From the NCBI GenBank assembly GCA_016946835.1, contig JACVTC010000047.1:398501-462500 (forward strand): 64,000 nucleotides of DNA, written 5' to 3'. Of the stretch, positions 41,338-51,959 are shown piece by piece. The stretch's first letter is position 1. Each line of letters opens with the position of its first letter. The translations under genes were made by a program, and so were the position numbers. The DNA comes from Neocallimastix lanati (nom. inval.) (taxonomy: Eukaryota; Neocallimastigomycota; Neocallimastigomycetes; Neocallimastigales; Neocallimastigaceae). A model generated the notes under the pieces. It made no database searches and had not been told where the DNA came from. It worked only from the letters and a program-made list of their open reading frames with translations.

Positions 41338-41673
41338 TGTTCAAGGTTGTGGATTCAGAGAACACGAACAAGTATTACACCCAGTGTTTTAATATATATT
41401 TATTATATATTTTTATTTATTTATTTATTTAGAAAAATACATATATCTTTATTATTATAAAATCAACAAGAAAAAAATAATTTAATTTTAATTAAATTAT
41501 AAAATAACTATATACAAAATAAGGTTATAATTAATGAGGCTTGTGTGGCATATTAGATATGTTATACATAATATTCATATAACATTGCTAATATTTAACA
41601 CTAACTGTTTATAGATACATTACGTAACCAAAGAACTGTCATTGGATAGGCTTAATGTTACCATGTATCCGTT
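41338..41673 (-). repeat. Copia K 5' LTR
   Basis: The 3' boundary is fixed by the primer-binding site (minus strand ...CAACCTTGAACA). The start is inferred at TGTAACGGATACATGG, giving about 336 bp. The other K LTR was not found, because the 3' half of K is replaced by gypsy J. Confidence 0.6.
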
Positions 41674-41683
41674 ACAAAATTTA

Positions 41684-41980
41684 ATGGTAAAGAATGAACT
41701 AATAACCTTTATATTGTTATAAAATATTATTAATATGTTGAAATTATAACTGAATTGAAATCTCAATTTCAGTTATTTACAATTCAATAATTAAAAATAT
41801 TATTTAGTAAATTATAAATAATATATATATTTAAATAATTAATAATTAATATAAATTCTTGTTTAATATTTAAAGAGTTATCTTAGGCCTAATAATTCTG
41901 AGAATATTAATAAATAAGGTTTATATTAATAATTAATTTCAATTCTAACATTTGACATCACGTGTATTATATTTATATTA
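41684..41980. other. LTR scraps between copia K and copia C
   Basis: No gene. 41684-41710 (TGGTAAAGAATGAACTAATA) resembles the start of the gypsy I LTR. 41740-41980 is a truncated copy of sequence H (36029 onward), apparently cut where the copia C LTR begins. Confidence 0.5.
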
Positions 41981-42621
41981 TGTTGAATGTGGTGCATTTC
42001 GACATAATTTATGTATAATCAGCATAAATATTTGAAAGCGCATAAATTATGTAATACGCCCCAACTTTCAACGTATATTTTTATTTATTGTATTTTAGCA
42101 TTAAAAAAATAAAATAAAAACTAAAAAAATAATAATTAAAAAAAATAAATAAGTTTTCTGTTAAGAATTTTATTTTATTTTTATTTTTTTCAATTATTTA
42201 ATTAATTTTCATTTTATTATTATATTTTATTATTAAATATTTAATAATAAAACCTTTCCATTTTATTTTATTTAAATAAAATAAATAAAATTTTATATTT
42301 TATTATTAAATTAATTAAATAATAAAAATTTATTATAATATTAAATATTTATTGTTGTCAGAAGTAAGTTTAATATAATTAATAAATAATTAATAAATAA
42401 TAAATAAATATAAAATAAGTATAAAATAAATCCAAGTGTAAATAAATATAGTTATAAAGAATAAATTTATGTATACTGTGACGTATATCATTTAATGATA
42501 TATATTATATGAATCAATGTAAAATTATTATAGACAGGAATGTAAATTTTAAATGTAAATAATATTATGTACGAGATTTTTTCTTTAATAACAATTTAAT
42601 AAATAAAGTGTTATTTATAAT
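41981..42621 (+). repeat. Copia C 5' LTR (probable)
   Basis: Starts TGTTGAATGTGGTGC and ends at TTATAATA just before the primer-binding site. The end is secure. The start is inferred from the TG and from truncation of sequence H there. The 3' LTR is not in the window. Confidence 0.55.
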
Positions 42622-42634
42622 AGATTAAGAGTCT
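42622..42634 (+). other. Copia C primer-binding site (tRNA-Lys CUU arm)
   Basis: GATTAAGAGTCTC followed by A, plus strand, directly behind the LTR and 70 nt before gag. Confidence 0.78.
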
Positions 42635-42703
42635 CATTGACTCAATAAATGAGTGTTAAAAATTTATTGTGTTTAGTGTATATTTTTAATAAGTGTGAAT
42701 AAG

Positions 42704-44328
42704 ATGACAAGCAAGGAAAATGCTACCTTGGAAATCTTGGATGATTCCAATTTTAAATTATGGAAACAAGATTTGTTCCTTTTACTACAAGAAAGAGATT
42801 TGGGAAATTATATCTTAAAGGAAAGCATTAAGAAAATTTCCGAAGATGAAATACCTGAAGAAGAAAGAAAAAATTATAAATCAGTTCCAGGAACAAGAAA
42901 ATTTTATGATAAATCTGTAACTAAAAAAAATATTTTTAATAGTATAAAAAGGGAATTAGCCAATATAAAGAGTTTTATGTCAAAACAGATTATAATAATA
43001 CAAAACACTCTATTATAAAATAAATTCTTTTATTAAAAATAATTGTTTTATGAAAAATCTTTTATTAAATAGTTCTTTTATGTTATGAACTATAAAATAG
43101 TTAAAAATAACAATTACGTTCTTTCAATTAAAGAAAATTTACAATATTTATATTTTTTTCTTAAATATATTCTAATATATTAAATTAATTTAATTTACAT
43201 ATATTCAATTTAACTGTTAATAATAATTAATTTTATAAAATAATAAAATATTTAAACTAAAACTAATTATAGTATAATTTTTTAATTAACTATTTTTTAT
43301 TATAACTATTTTTTATTAAACTATTTAAATATTTTAACTAATTTTAAATTAAACTAAAAACTATTAATAATATTAAACTATGCTATTTAAATAAATAAAA
43401 AATTTAACAATTACAGATTTGGCGAATTTTTTGTGACTAAATTATTTAATTTCATATTTAATAAATATAAATTTAAATAATTTAAGTTCTAATTTATAAT
43501 TTTAAATTTCAATTATTAATTTAAGGAGAAGTAATTATTTAAAGTATTTAATTCATGTACGTAAATTTGATGTATGATTTTTCGTTTACGTAAATTTATT
43601 GAAATATGTTTTAATTCATAAATTAATGTAAATTACATAATTTTATTCAAGATATCGTGGCAAAAATTTCATACATAAATTAATGTAATAATGTATTACA
43701 TAAATTTATTAAAGATATAAAGATATTTTTACAGCCAATAACCTGGACTTCGTATCTTCTTCTGCTTTTGAAATATATAATATAATCAGATAAAGAGCTT
43801 TCTTAGTAAAACAAAATTTATTCCTAATGAAATGCCTTTATTAGTTTTTATCACCAATATGAGTATGAAGTTTAATGAACTTGGAGATTTAAATAATGAA
43901 TTAAATCAGAAAGAAAAATTTGATTATTTATAACTCTCTACCTGAAGACTTAGTAATCAAATCAAATTTAATAAATCATCAGAGAGTCTGGGAAGAGGTA
44001 ACCAAATTTATAATAGAAGTTAATCAACATTTGAATTATTTAAAAGAAAAGAATATTCAAGTAGAATCAAATGAATCTACTGCTTTAAGTACAGAAATGA
44101 AAAGTGAAGCCAATTATAATAATAATAATAAATATAATAAACCCAATAATAAAAAATTTCAACCAAGAAATAATAAGAAATATAAATATAATTTTAATAA
44201 GCAAAGAAATTCAAATAAGGATAATGTTAAATGTTGGAATTGTGGAGGTTTAGGACATTTTTCTGATGAATGTCCTTCAAGAAAAAGAAGTAATAATAAC
44301 AATAACCAAAAATTTTACAAAAGTAATA
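42704..44328 (+). pseudogene. Copia C gag, split by a solo LTR
   Basis: From ATG 42704 (MTSKENATLEILDDSNFKLW) the UBN2-type gag reads to GELAN-like sequence at 42963, where a solo LTR intervenes. It resumes at 43739 (NNLDFVSSSAFEIYNII). Frame slips follow at about 43790-43930. A clean stretch from 43926 gives NSLPEDLVIKSNLINHQRVW, then an Asn/Lys-rich region and a zinc knuckle CWNCGGLGHFSDEC. The frame is cut by element D at 44334. The slips make it inactive. Confidence 0.82.
42964..43733 (-). mobile_element. Solo LTR in copia C gag
   Basis: 770-bp LTR of the B type, minus strand, TGTAAAAATATC... to CTCTTTATA, with a GCCAA duplication at 42959-42963 and 43734-43738. The terminal TATA in place of TACA is a mutation relative to B. 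Confidence 0.82.
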
Positions 44329-44350
44329 AGGGGTGTAACGAATCTTAAAA

Positions 44351-45135
44351 TGGTATGGTTCATATAATTTTAGGAATATAATAATAATTAACACAAATAA
44401 TAAAATTACAAGAAAAAATAATTTGTTTTAAAATCAATATTTATTTATTTAAATTTATTAAAGAAAAATAATAATATAATTATTTATTTAATAAAAAGAA
44501 AGTTATTGATTATATTTTATTTCACTAAAATTACATGTATTTATATTTTTTTATCAAATTAAAATTTGTAAAGCCTAACTATTTTTTTAATAAACTAATT
44601 ACTAATTATTTTTATAAATAAAACATTTAAATTGAAATTGAATTATTATTTTAGTTAATAATATTATTGTTATAAATAGTAGTTATATATTATTGAATTA
44701 TTAATTATTTAATAATAGTTTAATACTAATATATATAAAATAAAAATAAAGAGATTATACAGAATATTTTATTGTGGTTTAGTTAAATTTAGTAATTAAA
44801 AATAAATTTAAATTGATAACGAAAATTTTAATAACTAATTAAATAGATTTGATTATTTTCAATATAACATAATACAAAAGAAATATAATATTAATATATT
44901 AAGTGGGCAAGGACAATATTCTTGGCTAAAGATTTTTAATACATTATAATGGAATCGGATCGATAATTCAAAAAGGAATTATAAGTTAATTAGTGATTTA
45001 TTAACTTAAGATTTCTATTTAGTAATATTTGAAGAATATTGGAAAGTTCCAATTATATAGAATAGAATAATCTATAAGGTTAGAATAATTTATATTATTC
45101 TAGCACAATTAGTATTATTTGTTCATTCTGTATTA
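44351..45135 (-). repeat. Gypsy E 3' LTR
   Basis: 785 bp. On the minus strand it starts TAATACAGAATG and ends GAACCATACCA; the start is TA instead of the usual TG. Confidence 0.92.
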
Positions 45136-45158
45136 AGATGCCCCCGCTAAGACTCAAG

Positions 45159-48100
45159 CTAGGTAGAAGCTGAGTTAAACTTGACAATATTTTTCAAATG
45201 AACATTACGATTCATTTGTATATTAGTAGCAGGATCAGCTAAAGTGACTGTATTGAATTGTTTCTTTACCACTTTCATAGGTCCAACAAAGTAAGGTTCT
45301 AATTTAGTTCGATTAAAGTTTCTTACTAGTACTAAATCACCTGGTTTTATTCTTTTAGCTTGATTCATACTGGTCTTTTCTTCTCTCCTAGTAGCCCAAT
45401 ACTTCGAAGCATTTTTGATATTAGATGCGGCCTCCATTACCCATTGGTAGTGTGATACAAATTTTTCCAGTAGAATTTCGTCAGAAGACTTATTTATACC
45501 CTTAGTTGGTCTGGCAGCAATGTCAAAAGGTTGTTGGTCCTCCCTTCCATAAACTAATTCAAAACTTGAATGGTTGGTGATTGAGTTTTTAGTAGTTCTT
45601 AAAGCCCAAAGTGCAGATGGTAAAATTTCATCCCATTCTTTGTGTTGTTGTCCTAGTAATCGTAATAATTTTCCAATTTCTTTATTACGATTCTCAACTA
45701 AACCATTGCTTTCAGGATGATATGGAGTGATAAATTTAACATATACATCATATAAATCAAGGAAGATTTTTGTCATATCTGATGTAAATTGTGTTCCATT
45801 ATCAGTAGTGATAATTTGAGGTACACCGTGTCGAGCAAATACATTAATTAAAAATTTTATCACATCCTGAGAAGTAACATTTTCAGTGGGCTCTGCCTCA
45901 ACCCATTTAGTAAAATAATCAACCACAACGATTATATATTGATTATTATTTCTGGTTTTACTTAGAGGTCCTATAATGTCCAATCCTAAGTGTGTAAATG
46001 GTCCTTCCACTTCAGTTGGTTTATCTTCTGTTGGTTCAGGGTATGGTTGAGATTTATTTAATTGACATTTTTCACATTTACCTATAATTCGCTTAATGTC
46101 ATTAACCATATTGTTCCAATAGTAGCTCTTTTTCAAACGTTGATATGTCTTGTAATAGCCTTCGTGTCCTATACTGTGCGCTTGAAAAATTAATTGAAGT
46201 TTTTCTTTTGTATCTGTAACTAATTTTCTATAATTATTGCCATCAACAAAGTAGTCCACACCATCAATTGTCGTAAATTTTTCTTCAATAAATTCCTTAA
46301 TGGTTCTTGAAAGCAGGTTTTCATCTTGTTCTTTGATAATTTGTGTTGTTAAGATAACTTTTTCTTTTTCATTTTTCATTCTTGATAAAGCGTCTGCAAC
46401 AACATTATTCTTCCCAGCTTCATATCGTAAATCAATTCCTAACATACTGACAGTCAAACACCATCTTGTATGGCGAGAGTTTTGTGGTTCCTTATTTTTA
46501 AGTAATCCGATTAAGGGTCTATGGTCTGTATATACTATAGTTTGCTTAGGATTTCCCATAATATAAGATTTTAATTTATTAATACAGTAAATTAGAGCAG
46601 CACCTTCTAGATCCGTAATTCCATAATTCTTTTCCGATTTAGATAAACTTTTACTAATATAATGAACCGGATGCTCCTTTCCAGTTTCATCATCCTTTTG
46701 TAAAAGCACACCGCCTATTCCATCATAGGAAGCATCTGTTCTTATAATAAATTCTCTATCAAATCTAGGAAATCTTAATATTGGGGCATTGATTAATCTT
46801 TCCTTAAGAATTTTAAAACTTTCTTCTTGTTCCTTTTTCCATTCAAACTTAATACCTTTTCTTAATAGAGTGCAGAGAGGAGCAGTAACTTTTGCAAAGT
46901 CCTTAATAAAATTTCTATAATATCCAATGGCTCCTAAAAATGATCGAAGTTCATGAATGTTAGAGGGAGCCTTCCATTCTTTAATAGCTTCAACTTTGTT
47001 TTCCAATGGACTTAAACCTTCTGAGGATACTTTATGTCCAAGTACTTCTACTTCAGTTTGCATGAAAGAACACTTTTCGATATTGATTTTTAACTTATGT
47101 TCCTTGAATATTTCTAAGACTTGTTTAAGATGTTCTAGGTGTTCTTCTTCAGTTCTTGAGTAGATTAAAATATCATCTATAAAGTTATAGACGCATTTTC
47201 CTATTAAGGGAAATAGTATACGGTTCATTTCTCTTTGGAATGTAGCTGGAGCACCTGTTAAACCGAAGGGCATTACCTTGAATTGGTAGTTTCCGAACTT
47301 AGTTGTAAAGGTAGTGATTTCAACACTATCATCATCCATTAATATTTGATGATAACCGGAATAAAGATCTAATGTTGAGAAGATTTTTGCTCCATCTAAG
47401 CTATCAAAAATTTCCTCAATATTTGGTAAAGAATAAGAATCCTTCTTAGTTGCTTCATTTACTTTCCTATAGTCAATACACAGGCGCCATTTACCGTTCT
47501 TTTTAGGCACAAGTACTACTGGTGATGACCATTCTGAACATGAAGGTTCAATTAATCGTTTATATATGAGTTTGGTCAATTCTTCTTTTAAGATATCTGT
47601 TTTTAATTTACTAAGTCGATAAAATTTTTGTTTAATAGGTTTAACTCCTTCCTTAAGAATAATTTTGTGTGGTGATAAATCTGAAGGTGTTAATTCTTCA
47701 GAAGAAGTTGCAATTATATCAATATATTCTTCAAGTAATTTAGTAATAGCTTCTCTATAATTTGAATTAATTGTACTTTGAAAAACTGTGTCATATATAT
47801 ATTTTATGGGTGGTAATCCTTCAATCGTTTTCAATTGTTGCTTAGCTTCTTGGTGATTCAATGCTTTGATTACACATAATAATTTTTCTTCGTCATCATA
47901 TTCATTATTAATCGGTGTAATTTCTTCAATTAAACCTTGATCATTAAATCGACAAAGACTATATCTAATTGGATGTATAAATAACTGGTTATCAATTTGA
48001 GTTTTGAGGTTGATTAATATATCATAGAATGGATCCTCCTTGTCTATAATTCTACACGTAACAAGTAGTTCTAGTTCATTAATTTTTACGGGAACTTTGA

Positions 48101-49154
48101 TTAACACATCTTCTGAGTAATCATCATTCATCGTTGCTAAACGTATTCGTCCTGCACTAACTCCTATAGGTTCATACTGATAAGGTAATTTATCTAAAAA
48201 TTGCTTTGTGATAATACTTAAGTTGCTACATGAATCTATTAAAGCCTTACCATGAACTCCATCTACTATTACATCAACCATAGCAATATCATCTTCTTGT
48301 GGTTCATGATGTTTACTTTTATATGTATGATCTATATTGTTCGTTATTATTGTAGTAGCACACATATTATCCACTGCACCTGAAATTTTAGTATTATTCT
48401 TTTCTAATTTAAGTCCTTGTGATACTTGAGACCGTATCTTTGGAGCAACGTCCAATAATTGTCCAAATGTAATATTGCAATTACTGGAGTTTAAATCTTT
48501 GATCACGTCATAACTATCACAATCAGTTTGCATTTGTATTCTTTTTGGAATTCTAGTTGGCATAATTTCAGTTGATTTTTCTGATGATTTTTCTTGAATT
48601 AATTTATTTAAAGTTTGTTTAGAATTATTTCCTTCCTGAGAAGTTTCATCATTAATAATATTAACATTACTATTTTTATTATTTTCCACAGAAGTACTAG
48701 TACTAGCTCTTTCCTTATCTCTTAGCTCTTTCTCAATCCTCTTTTCTTTCTCTATTCTGGGTTGAGCCATAATCGAAGGATGTAATTGAGTTGTTGGCTT
48801 TTTGACTGGTCGCGATGTTCCCCTTAATTGATTTTCTTTTTGTTTTCGTAAACCTGGAGTAACTATTGGCTTAGGATCATCTCTTAGACTACGGTGAACC
48901 CTCTTTCCTCTTTGGTCACTAGTCTCTTCATCTTTAGGATTTGCCTTTCTCTTTATAACGTTTACTAAGTAATCCAATTCTTTGGAACCATCCGACTCAT
49001 CATCAAAATCTTCGTAATAATCCGTAGTAGTACCTTCTTGGAAATCAGCAATTTCTTCATAATCATCATCTTCTTTTAAGTCAACTGTTTTGGGACGATG
49101 GCAGACTGAAGCAATTTTTTTGACGATGGGAGTGCTTCTACTCCCTTTTAGTGG
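45159..49154 (-). CDS. pol: Gypsy E Pol (PR-RT-RNase H-INT)
   Basis: About 1331 codons open from the frameshift site at 49154 to the stop at 45159. No ATG near the start is needed, because the frame is entered by -1 slippage from gag (PLKGSRSTPIVKK follows the slip). The protease motif is ALIDSCSNLSII, with Cys for Gly as in I. RT has VPKKNGKWRLCIDYRKV and catalytic FIDD. RNase H has RTDASYDGIGGVLLQ and TDHRPLIG. Integrase has the HHCC module HSIGHEG...CEKCQ and LGLDIIGPL, TTDNGTQF, PESNGLVEN. The tail has YFVGPMKVVKKQFNTVTLAD and no chromodomain. It is closely related along its length to gypsy I. Confidence 0.94.
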   Translation of the reverse strand, partial: PLKGSRSTPIVKKIASVCHRPKTVDLKEDDDYEEIADFQEGTTTDYYEDFDDESDGSKELDYLVNVIKRKANPKDEETSDQRGKRVHRSLRDDPKPIVTPGLRKQKENQLRGTSRPVKKPTTQLHPSIMAQPRIEKEKRIEKELRDKERASTSTSVENNKNSNVNIINDETSQEGNNSKQTLNKLIQEKSSEKSTEIMPTRIPKRIQMQTDCDSYDVIKDLNSSNCNITFGQLLDVAPKIRSQVSQGLKLEKNNTKISGAVDNMCATTIITNNIDHTYKSKHHEPQEDDIAMVDVIVDGVHGKALIDSCSNLSIITKQFLDKLPYQYEPIGVSAGRIRLATMNDDYSEDVLIKVPVKINELELLVTCRIIDKEDPFYDILINLKTQIDNQLFIHPIRYSLCRFNDQGLIEEITPINNEYDDEEKLLCVIKALNHQEAKQQLKTIEGLPPIKYIYDTVFQSTINSNYREAITKLLEEYIDIIATSSEELTPSDLSPHKIILKEGVKPIKQKFYRLSKLKTDILKEELTKLIYKRLIEPSCSEWSSPVVLVPKKNGKWRLCIDYRKVNEATKKDSYSLPNIEEIFDSLDGAKIFSTLDLYSGYHQILMDDDSVEITTFTTKFGNYQFKVMPFGLTGAPATFQREMNRILFPLIGKCVYNFIDDILIYSRTEEEHLEHLKQVLEIFKEHKLKINIEKCSFMQTEVEVLGHKVSSEGLSPLENKVEAIKEWKAPSNIHELRSFLGAIGYYRNFIKDFAKVTAPLCTLLRKGIKFEWKKEQEESFKILKERLINAPILRFPRFDREFIIRTDASYDGIGGVLLQKDDETGKEHPVHYISKSLSKSEKNYGITDLEGAALIYCINKLKSYIMGNPKQTIVYTDHRPLIGLLKNKEPQNSRHTRWCLTVSMLGIDLRYEAGKNNVVADALSRMKNEKEKVILTTQIIKEQDENLLSRTIKEFIEEKFTTIDGVDYFVDGNNYRKLVTDTKEKLQLIFQAHSIGHEGYYKTYQRLKKSYYWNNMVNDIKRIIGKCEKCQLNKSQPYPEPTEDKPTEVEGPFTHLGLDIIGPLSKTRNNNQYIIVVVDYFTKWVEAEPTENVTSQDVIKFLINVFARHGVPQIITTDNGTQFTSDMTKIFLDLYDVYVKFITPYHPESNGLVENRNKEIGKLLRLLGQQHKEWDEILPSALWALRTTKNSITNHSSFELVYGREDQQPFDIAARPTKGINKSSDEILLEKFVSHYQWVMEAASNIKNASKYWATRREEKTSMNQAKRIKPGDLVLVRNFNRTKLEPYFVGPMKVVKKQFNTVTLADPATNIQMNRNVHLKNIVKFNSAST

Positions 49155-49160
49155 TTTAAA
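49128..49160 (-). promoter_or_regulatory. -1 ribosomal frameshift signal, gypsy E gag-pol
   Basis: On the minus strand the heptamer T TTA AAC (49160-49154) is in the Gag frame, two codons before the gag stop TAA. After an 8-nt spacer comes GGGAGT/ACTCCC (49145-49140 and 49133-49128) with a 6-nt loop. The stem differs in sequence from that of element I but keeps the pairing. Confidence 0.85.
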
Positions 49161-50065
49161 TAATTTTCATAAAACTTCTTGCGGTTATTTTCCAATATAG
49201 AATTTAATTTAGGACAGTTTCGTTTGGTATGTCCTTCATTGCTACAAAACCAGCAAGTACTAATTTTCATTTCTTTCATCTTGTTAGTGAGATTTTCTAT
49301 AGATACATTTTTGTGGGTTTTTGGTTTGTTAAAATCATTTGAAATGTTCTTATTAAAATTACTTTTAGAGTTAAGGAGATTGTAACGAGTCTTATCATAA
49401 TATTCAGTACTATTTTTAATAGATAAACGATCAACTTTTTCAGCTATAGCGAATGCTTTGGTAATAGAAATATGGTCTTTAAGCATAACCTTTCTCCATG
49501 CGTCAGGATTATTGGTTAAGGAATCTGCATAATCTAAAACACTAATTTTTCTTCTTCTCTTTTTATCCAATTTATGGTACAAAGATCTATAACGGACATT
49601 AAAATCTTTAACTTTCTCGTTCTTCTTTATTTTCATGGAACGCAATTCTCGCAACAAGTTGGTTTGATCTTCTTTAAGTCCATAAAAGGTCTTTAGATGA
49701 TTTATTATTTCATCAAGGCTTGGGTAGGTGTTAGTAGATTCATTTTCTTCATCATCTTCTCCTTCACTATCGCTGTCGAAATCAGAATCTTCATCTTCAG
49801 TAAGATCATTTCCATCTTCTAGTTCTTGGATAATTTCTCTTGGTTCTCCAGAAGCCGTTAATATACAAGCAGTAAAAATAGTTTCAGGATCCTTGATATG
49901 TTGGTATTTTATCCATGCCTTTAACTCATTTGCCCAGGAATTGATGTCAAGGTTTTGTTTAGTAAGCTTTTCGAAATCTTTTAATTCTTTCTTTAATTCT
50001 CTGAAGCTAAGCTTATCTTCTGGAGTACTCTCTGTTGGAGTACTGGAAGTACTGGATGTTCTCAT
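49148..50065 (-). CDS. gag: Gypsy E Gag
   Basis: 305 residues from ATG 50065 (MRTSSTSSTPTESTPEDK). A Ser/Thr-rich start is followed by a helical capsid-like region with an acidic run (EDEDSDFDSDSEGEDDEENE, residues about 90-110) at the same place as the longer acidic run of element I. A second conserved block contains YGLKEDQTNLLRELRSMKIK. The zinc knuckle CWFCSNEGHTKRNC lies near residue 273. It ends 12 nt behind the first base of the slippery heptamer. Confidence 0.9.
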   Translation of the reverse strand: MRTSSTSSTPTESTPEDKLSFRELKKELKDFEKLTKQNLDINSWANELKAWIKYQHIKDPETIFTACILTASGEPREIIQELEDGNDLTEDEDSDFDSDSEGEDDEENESTNTYPSLDEIINHLKTFYGLKEDQTNLLRELRSMKIKKNEKVKDFNVRYRSLYHKLDKKRRRKISVLDYADSLTNNPDAWRKVMLKDHISITKAFAIAEKVDRLSIKNSTEYYDKTRYNLLNSKSNFNKNISNDFNKPKTHKNVSIENLTNKMKEMKISTCWFCSNEGHTKRNCPKLNSILENNRKKFYENYLNH

Positions 50066-50220
50066 AAAATAAAATTTATTGTATCTATAGAATGCTAAAC
50101 CTCGTAATGTATAAATTGTTATAAAAAAGTAAAAATAAAAAAAATTAAAAAAAATAAATCTTTTAACTAATAAAATTATTAATTATTTATTATTATTAAT
50201 CACTTATTAAATTATAATAA

Positions 50221-50386
50221 TCGTGCAATCTGATAGTACACACTGTCTGACGTGCAGCTTACCTCTTGAAAGGTGTCATGCCACGCGTGTGCCACGGTTA
50301 CTATTTTCAATATAAAAAATAGCAGTCCAGAGCCTACTAGCCCAATTACTATGTAGGATAAACTTAACCCGGAAATCTATGCACGA
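50221..50386 (-). promoter_or_regulatory. Structured RNA leader of gypsy E
   Basis: A 166-nt GC-richer domain between primer-binding site and gag, closed by TCGTGCA/TGCACGA at its two ends. Inside, on the minus strand, are CTATTTT/AAAATAG (7-bp stem), ACCT/AGGT, and the palindrome CACGCGTG within GGCACACGCGTGGC. A palindromic loop of this kind could allow dimerisation. The position corresponds to the structured leader of gypsy I. Confidence 0.55.
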
Positions 50387-50548
50387 ATATTAGTTTAATT
50401 TAATATTAATTAATATTTTTAACAATTAATAATAATTAGTTAAAAATATAAAAATTGTTTTCTTTTTTAAAAAAATATTTGTTTTATTAGAAAAATTATT
50501 TATTAATATTATAATTTTATCCCCAATGTATTAATTTATTATTATATT

Positions 50549-50565
50549 CCCCGATATCTCCACCA
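50549..50565 (-). other. Gypsy E primer-binding site (tRNA 3' end)
   Basis: TGGTGGAGATATCGGGG on the minus strand, eight bases behind the 5' LTR. Identical over 17 nt to the site in gypsy I. Confidence 0.75.
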
Positions 50566-50573
50566 ATTTTTCA

Positions 50574-51364
50574 TGGTATGGTTCATATAATTTTAGGAAT
50601 ATAATAATAATTAACACAAATAATAAAATTACAATAATAAAAAAAAATAATTTGTTTTAAAATCAATATTTATTTATTTAAATTTATTAAAGAAAAATAA
50701 TAATATAATTATTTATTTAATAAAAAGAAAGTTATTGATTATATTTTATTTCACTAAAATTACATGTATTTATATTTTTTTATCAAATTAAAATTTGTAA
50801 AGCCTAACTATTTTTTTAATAAACTAATTACTAATTATTTTTATAAATAAAACATTTAAATTGAAATTGAATTATTATTTTAGTTAATAATATTATTGTT
50901 ATAAATAGTAGTTATATATTATTGAATTATTAATTATTTAATAATAGTTTAATACTAATATATATAAAATAAAAATAAAGAGATTATACAGAATATTTTA
51001 TTGTGGTTTAGTTAAATTTAGTAATTAAAAATAAATTTAAATTGATAACGAAAATTTTAATAACTAATTAAATAGATTTGATTATTTTCAATATAACATA
51101 ATACAAAAGAAATATAATATTAATATATTAAGTGGGCAAGGACAATATTCTTGGCTAAAGATTTTTAATACATTATAATGGAATCGGATCGATAATTCAA
51201 AAAGGAATTATAAGTTAATTAGTGATTTATTAACTTAAGATTTCTATTTAGTAATATTTGAAGAATATTGGAAAGTTCCAATTATATAGAATAGAATAAT
51301 CTATAAGGTTAGAATAATTTATATTATTCTAGCACAATTAGTATTATTTGTTCATTCTGTATTA
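50574..51364 (-). repeat. Gypsy E 5' LTR
   Basis: 791 bp, otherwise near-identical to 44351-45135. Followed by AAAA, the target-site duplication shared with 44347-44350. Confidence 0.92.
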
Positions 51365-51959
51365 AAAAAATTAGAAATTAGAATGCTGGCATAGTGGTTA
51401 GTCACTATGACCTCAGCCTGAACCACTAGGGTTCGACTCACACCTTTACTAAAATTTTATATCATTTAAATTTTAAAGAATTTTTATACTTCATTTCTGT
51501 ATTTGTTTCTGTATTTGTTTCTGTATAAATTTCTGAAAAAATTAACAAAAGACATTCTTAGAAATTAATAGAAACAAATCAGATAGAAATTCTATTTTAA
51601 TTTATCTTTTATCATTATTTCTTTTAGATTCTTTTTAACCGAAAATAATCAATTTTTATGAAATTTTTTAATGATTTTATGGTTTTAAATTTTTATGGAT
51701 TTAAATTTTGAAAAACTATAAATAGGAGTGAATTTCGCAGCCAAAAAAAAAAATATTCTAAAAAATTGTGTTTTTATTAATTATTGAATTAATTAATAAG
51801 TAATTCGAAATATTACAATAATTAATCTTTATAATTAATATTTTTAAATTTCTTAATTAATAAAACTATATTCTAAAAAACCAAATTACTTATTAATTAA
51901 AAAGTGCTTACCTATTGTGTTACACTCTTTAAAACACGGATATTCCAATATTCGTTACA
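51365..51959 (+). repeat. Chromovirus D 5' LTR, main part
   Basis: Continues the 17 bp at 44334-44350. TATAAATA lies at 51717-51724. GTGTTTTTATT at 51768-51778 is the predicted RNA start. It ends ATATTCGTTACA. A tRNA-like module lies near its start. Confidence 0.93.
51387..51439 (+). promoter_or_regulatory. tRNA-like A box / B box module in D 5' LTR
   Basis: TGGCATAGTGG (51387-51397) fits the RNA polymerase III A box, and GGTTCGACTC (51430-51439) fits the B box, 32 nt apart. Between them GTGGTT and AACCAC can pair. The flanks do not form the acceptor, anticodon or T stems of a real tRNA. A related module lies at 23632-23693 (minus). Confidence 0.6.

Larger units (their letters stand above)
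44351..51364 (-). mobile_element. Gypsy E, intact, inside chromovirus D 5' LTR
   Basis: 7014 bp, minus strand, LTRs 44351-45135 and 50574-51364, a 4-bp AAAA duplication, primer-binding site, leader, gag, -1 frameshift signal and pol. The LTRs differ mainly by a small A-rich insertion. It is the same family as gypsy I and relic J. Both genes are open, so it may be competent. A polypurine tract GCGGGGGCATCT abuts the 3' LTR. Confidence 0.94.

Noticed and set aside
51380-51450. tRNA gene
   Set aside because: A and B boxes are good, but acceptor, anticodon and T stems do not pair; kept only as a tRNA-like module.
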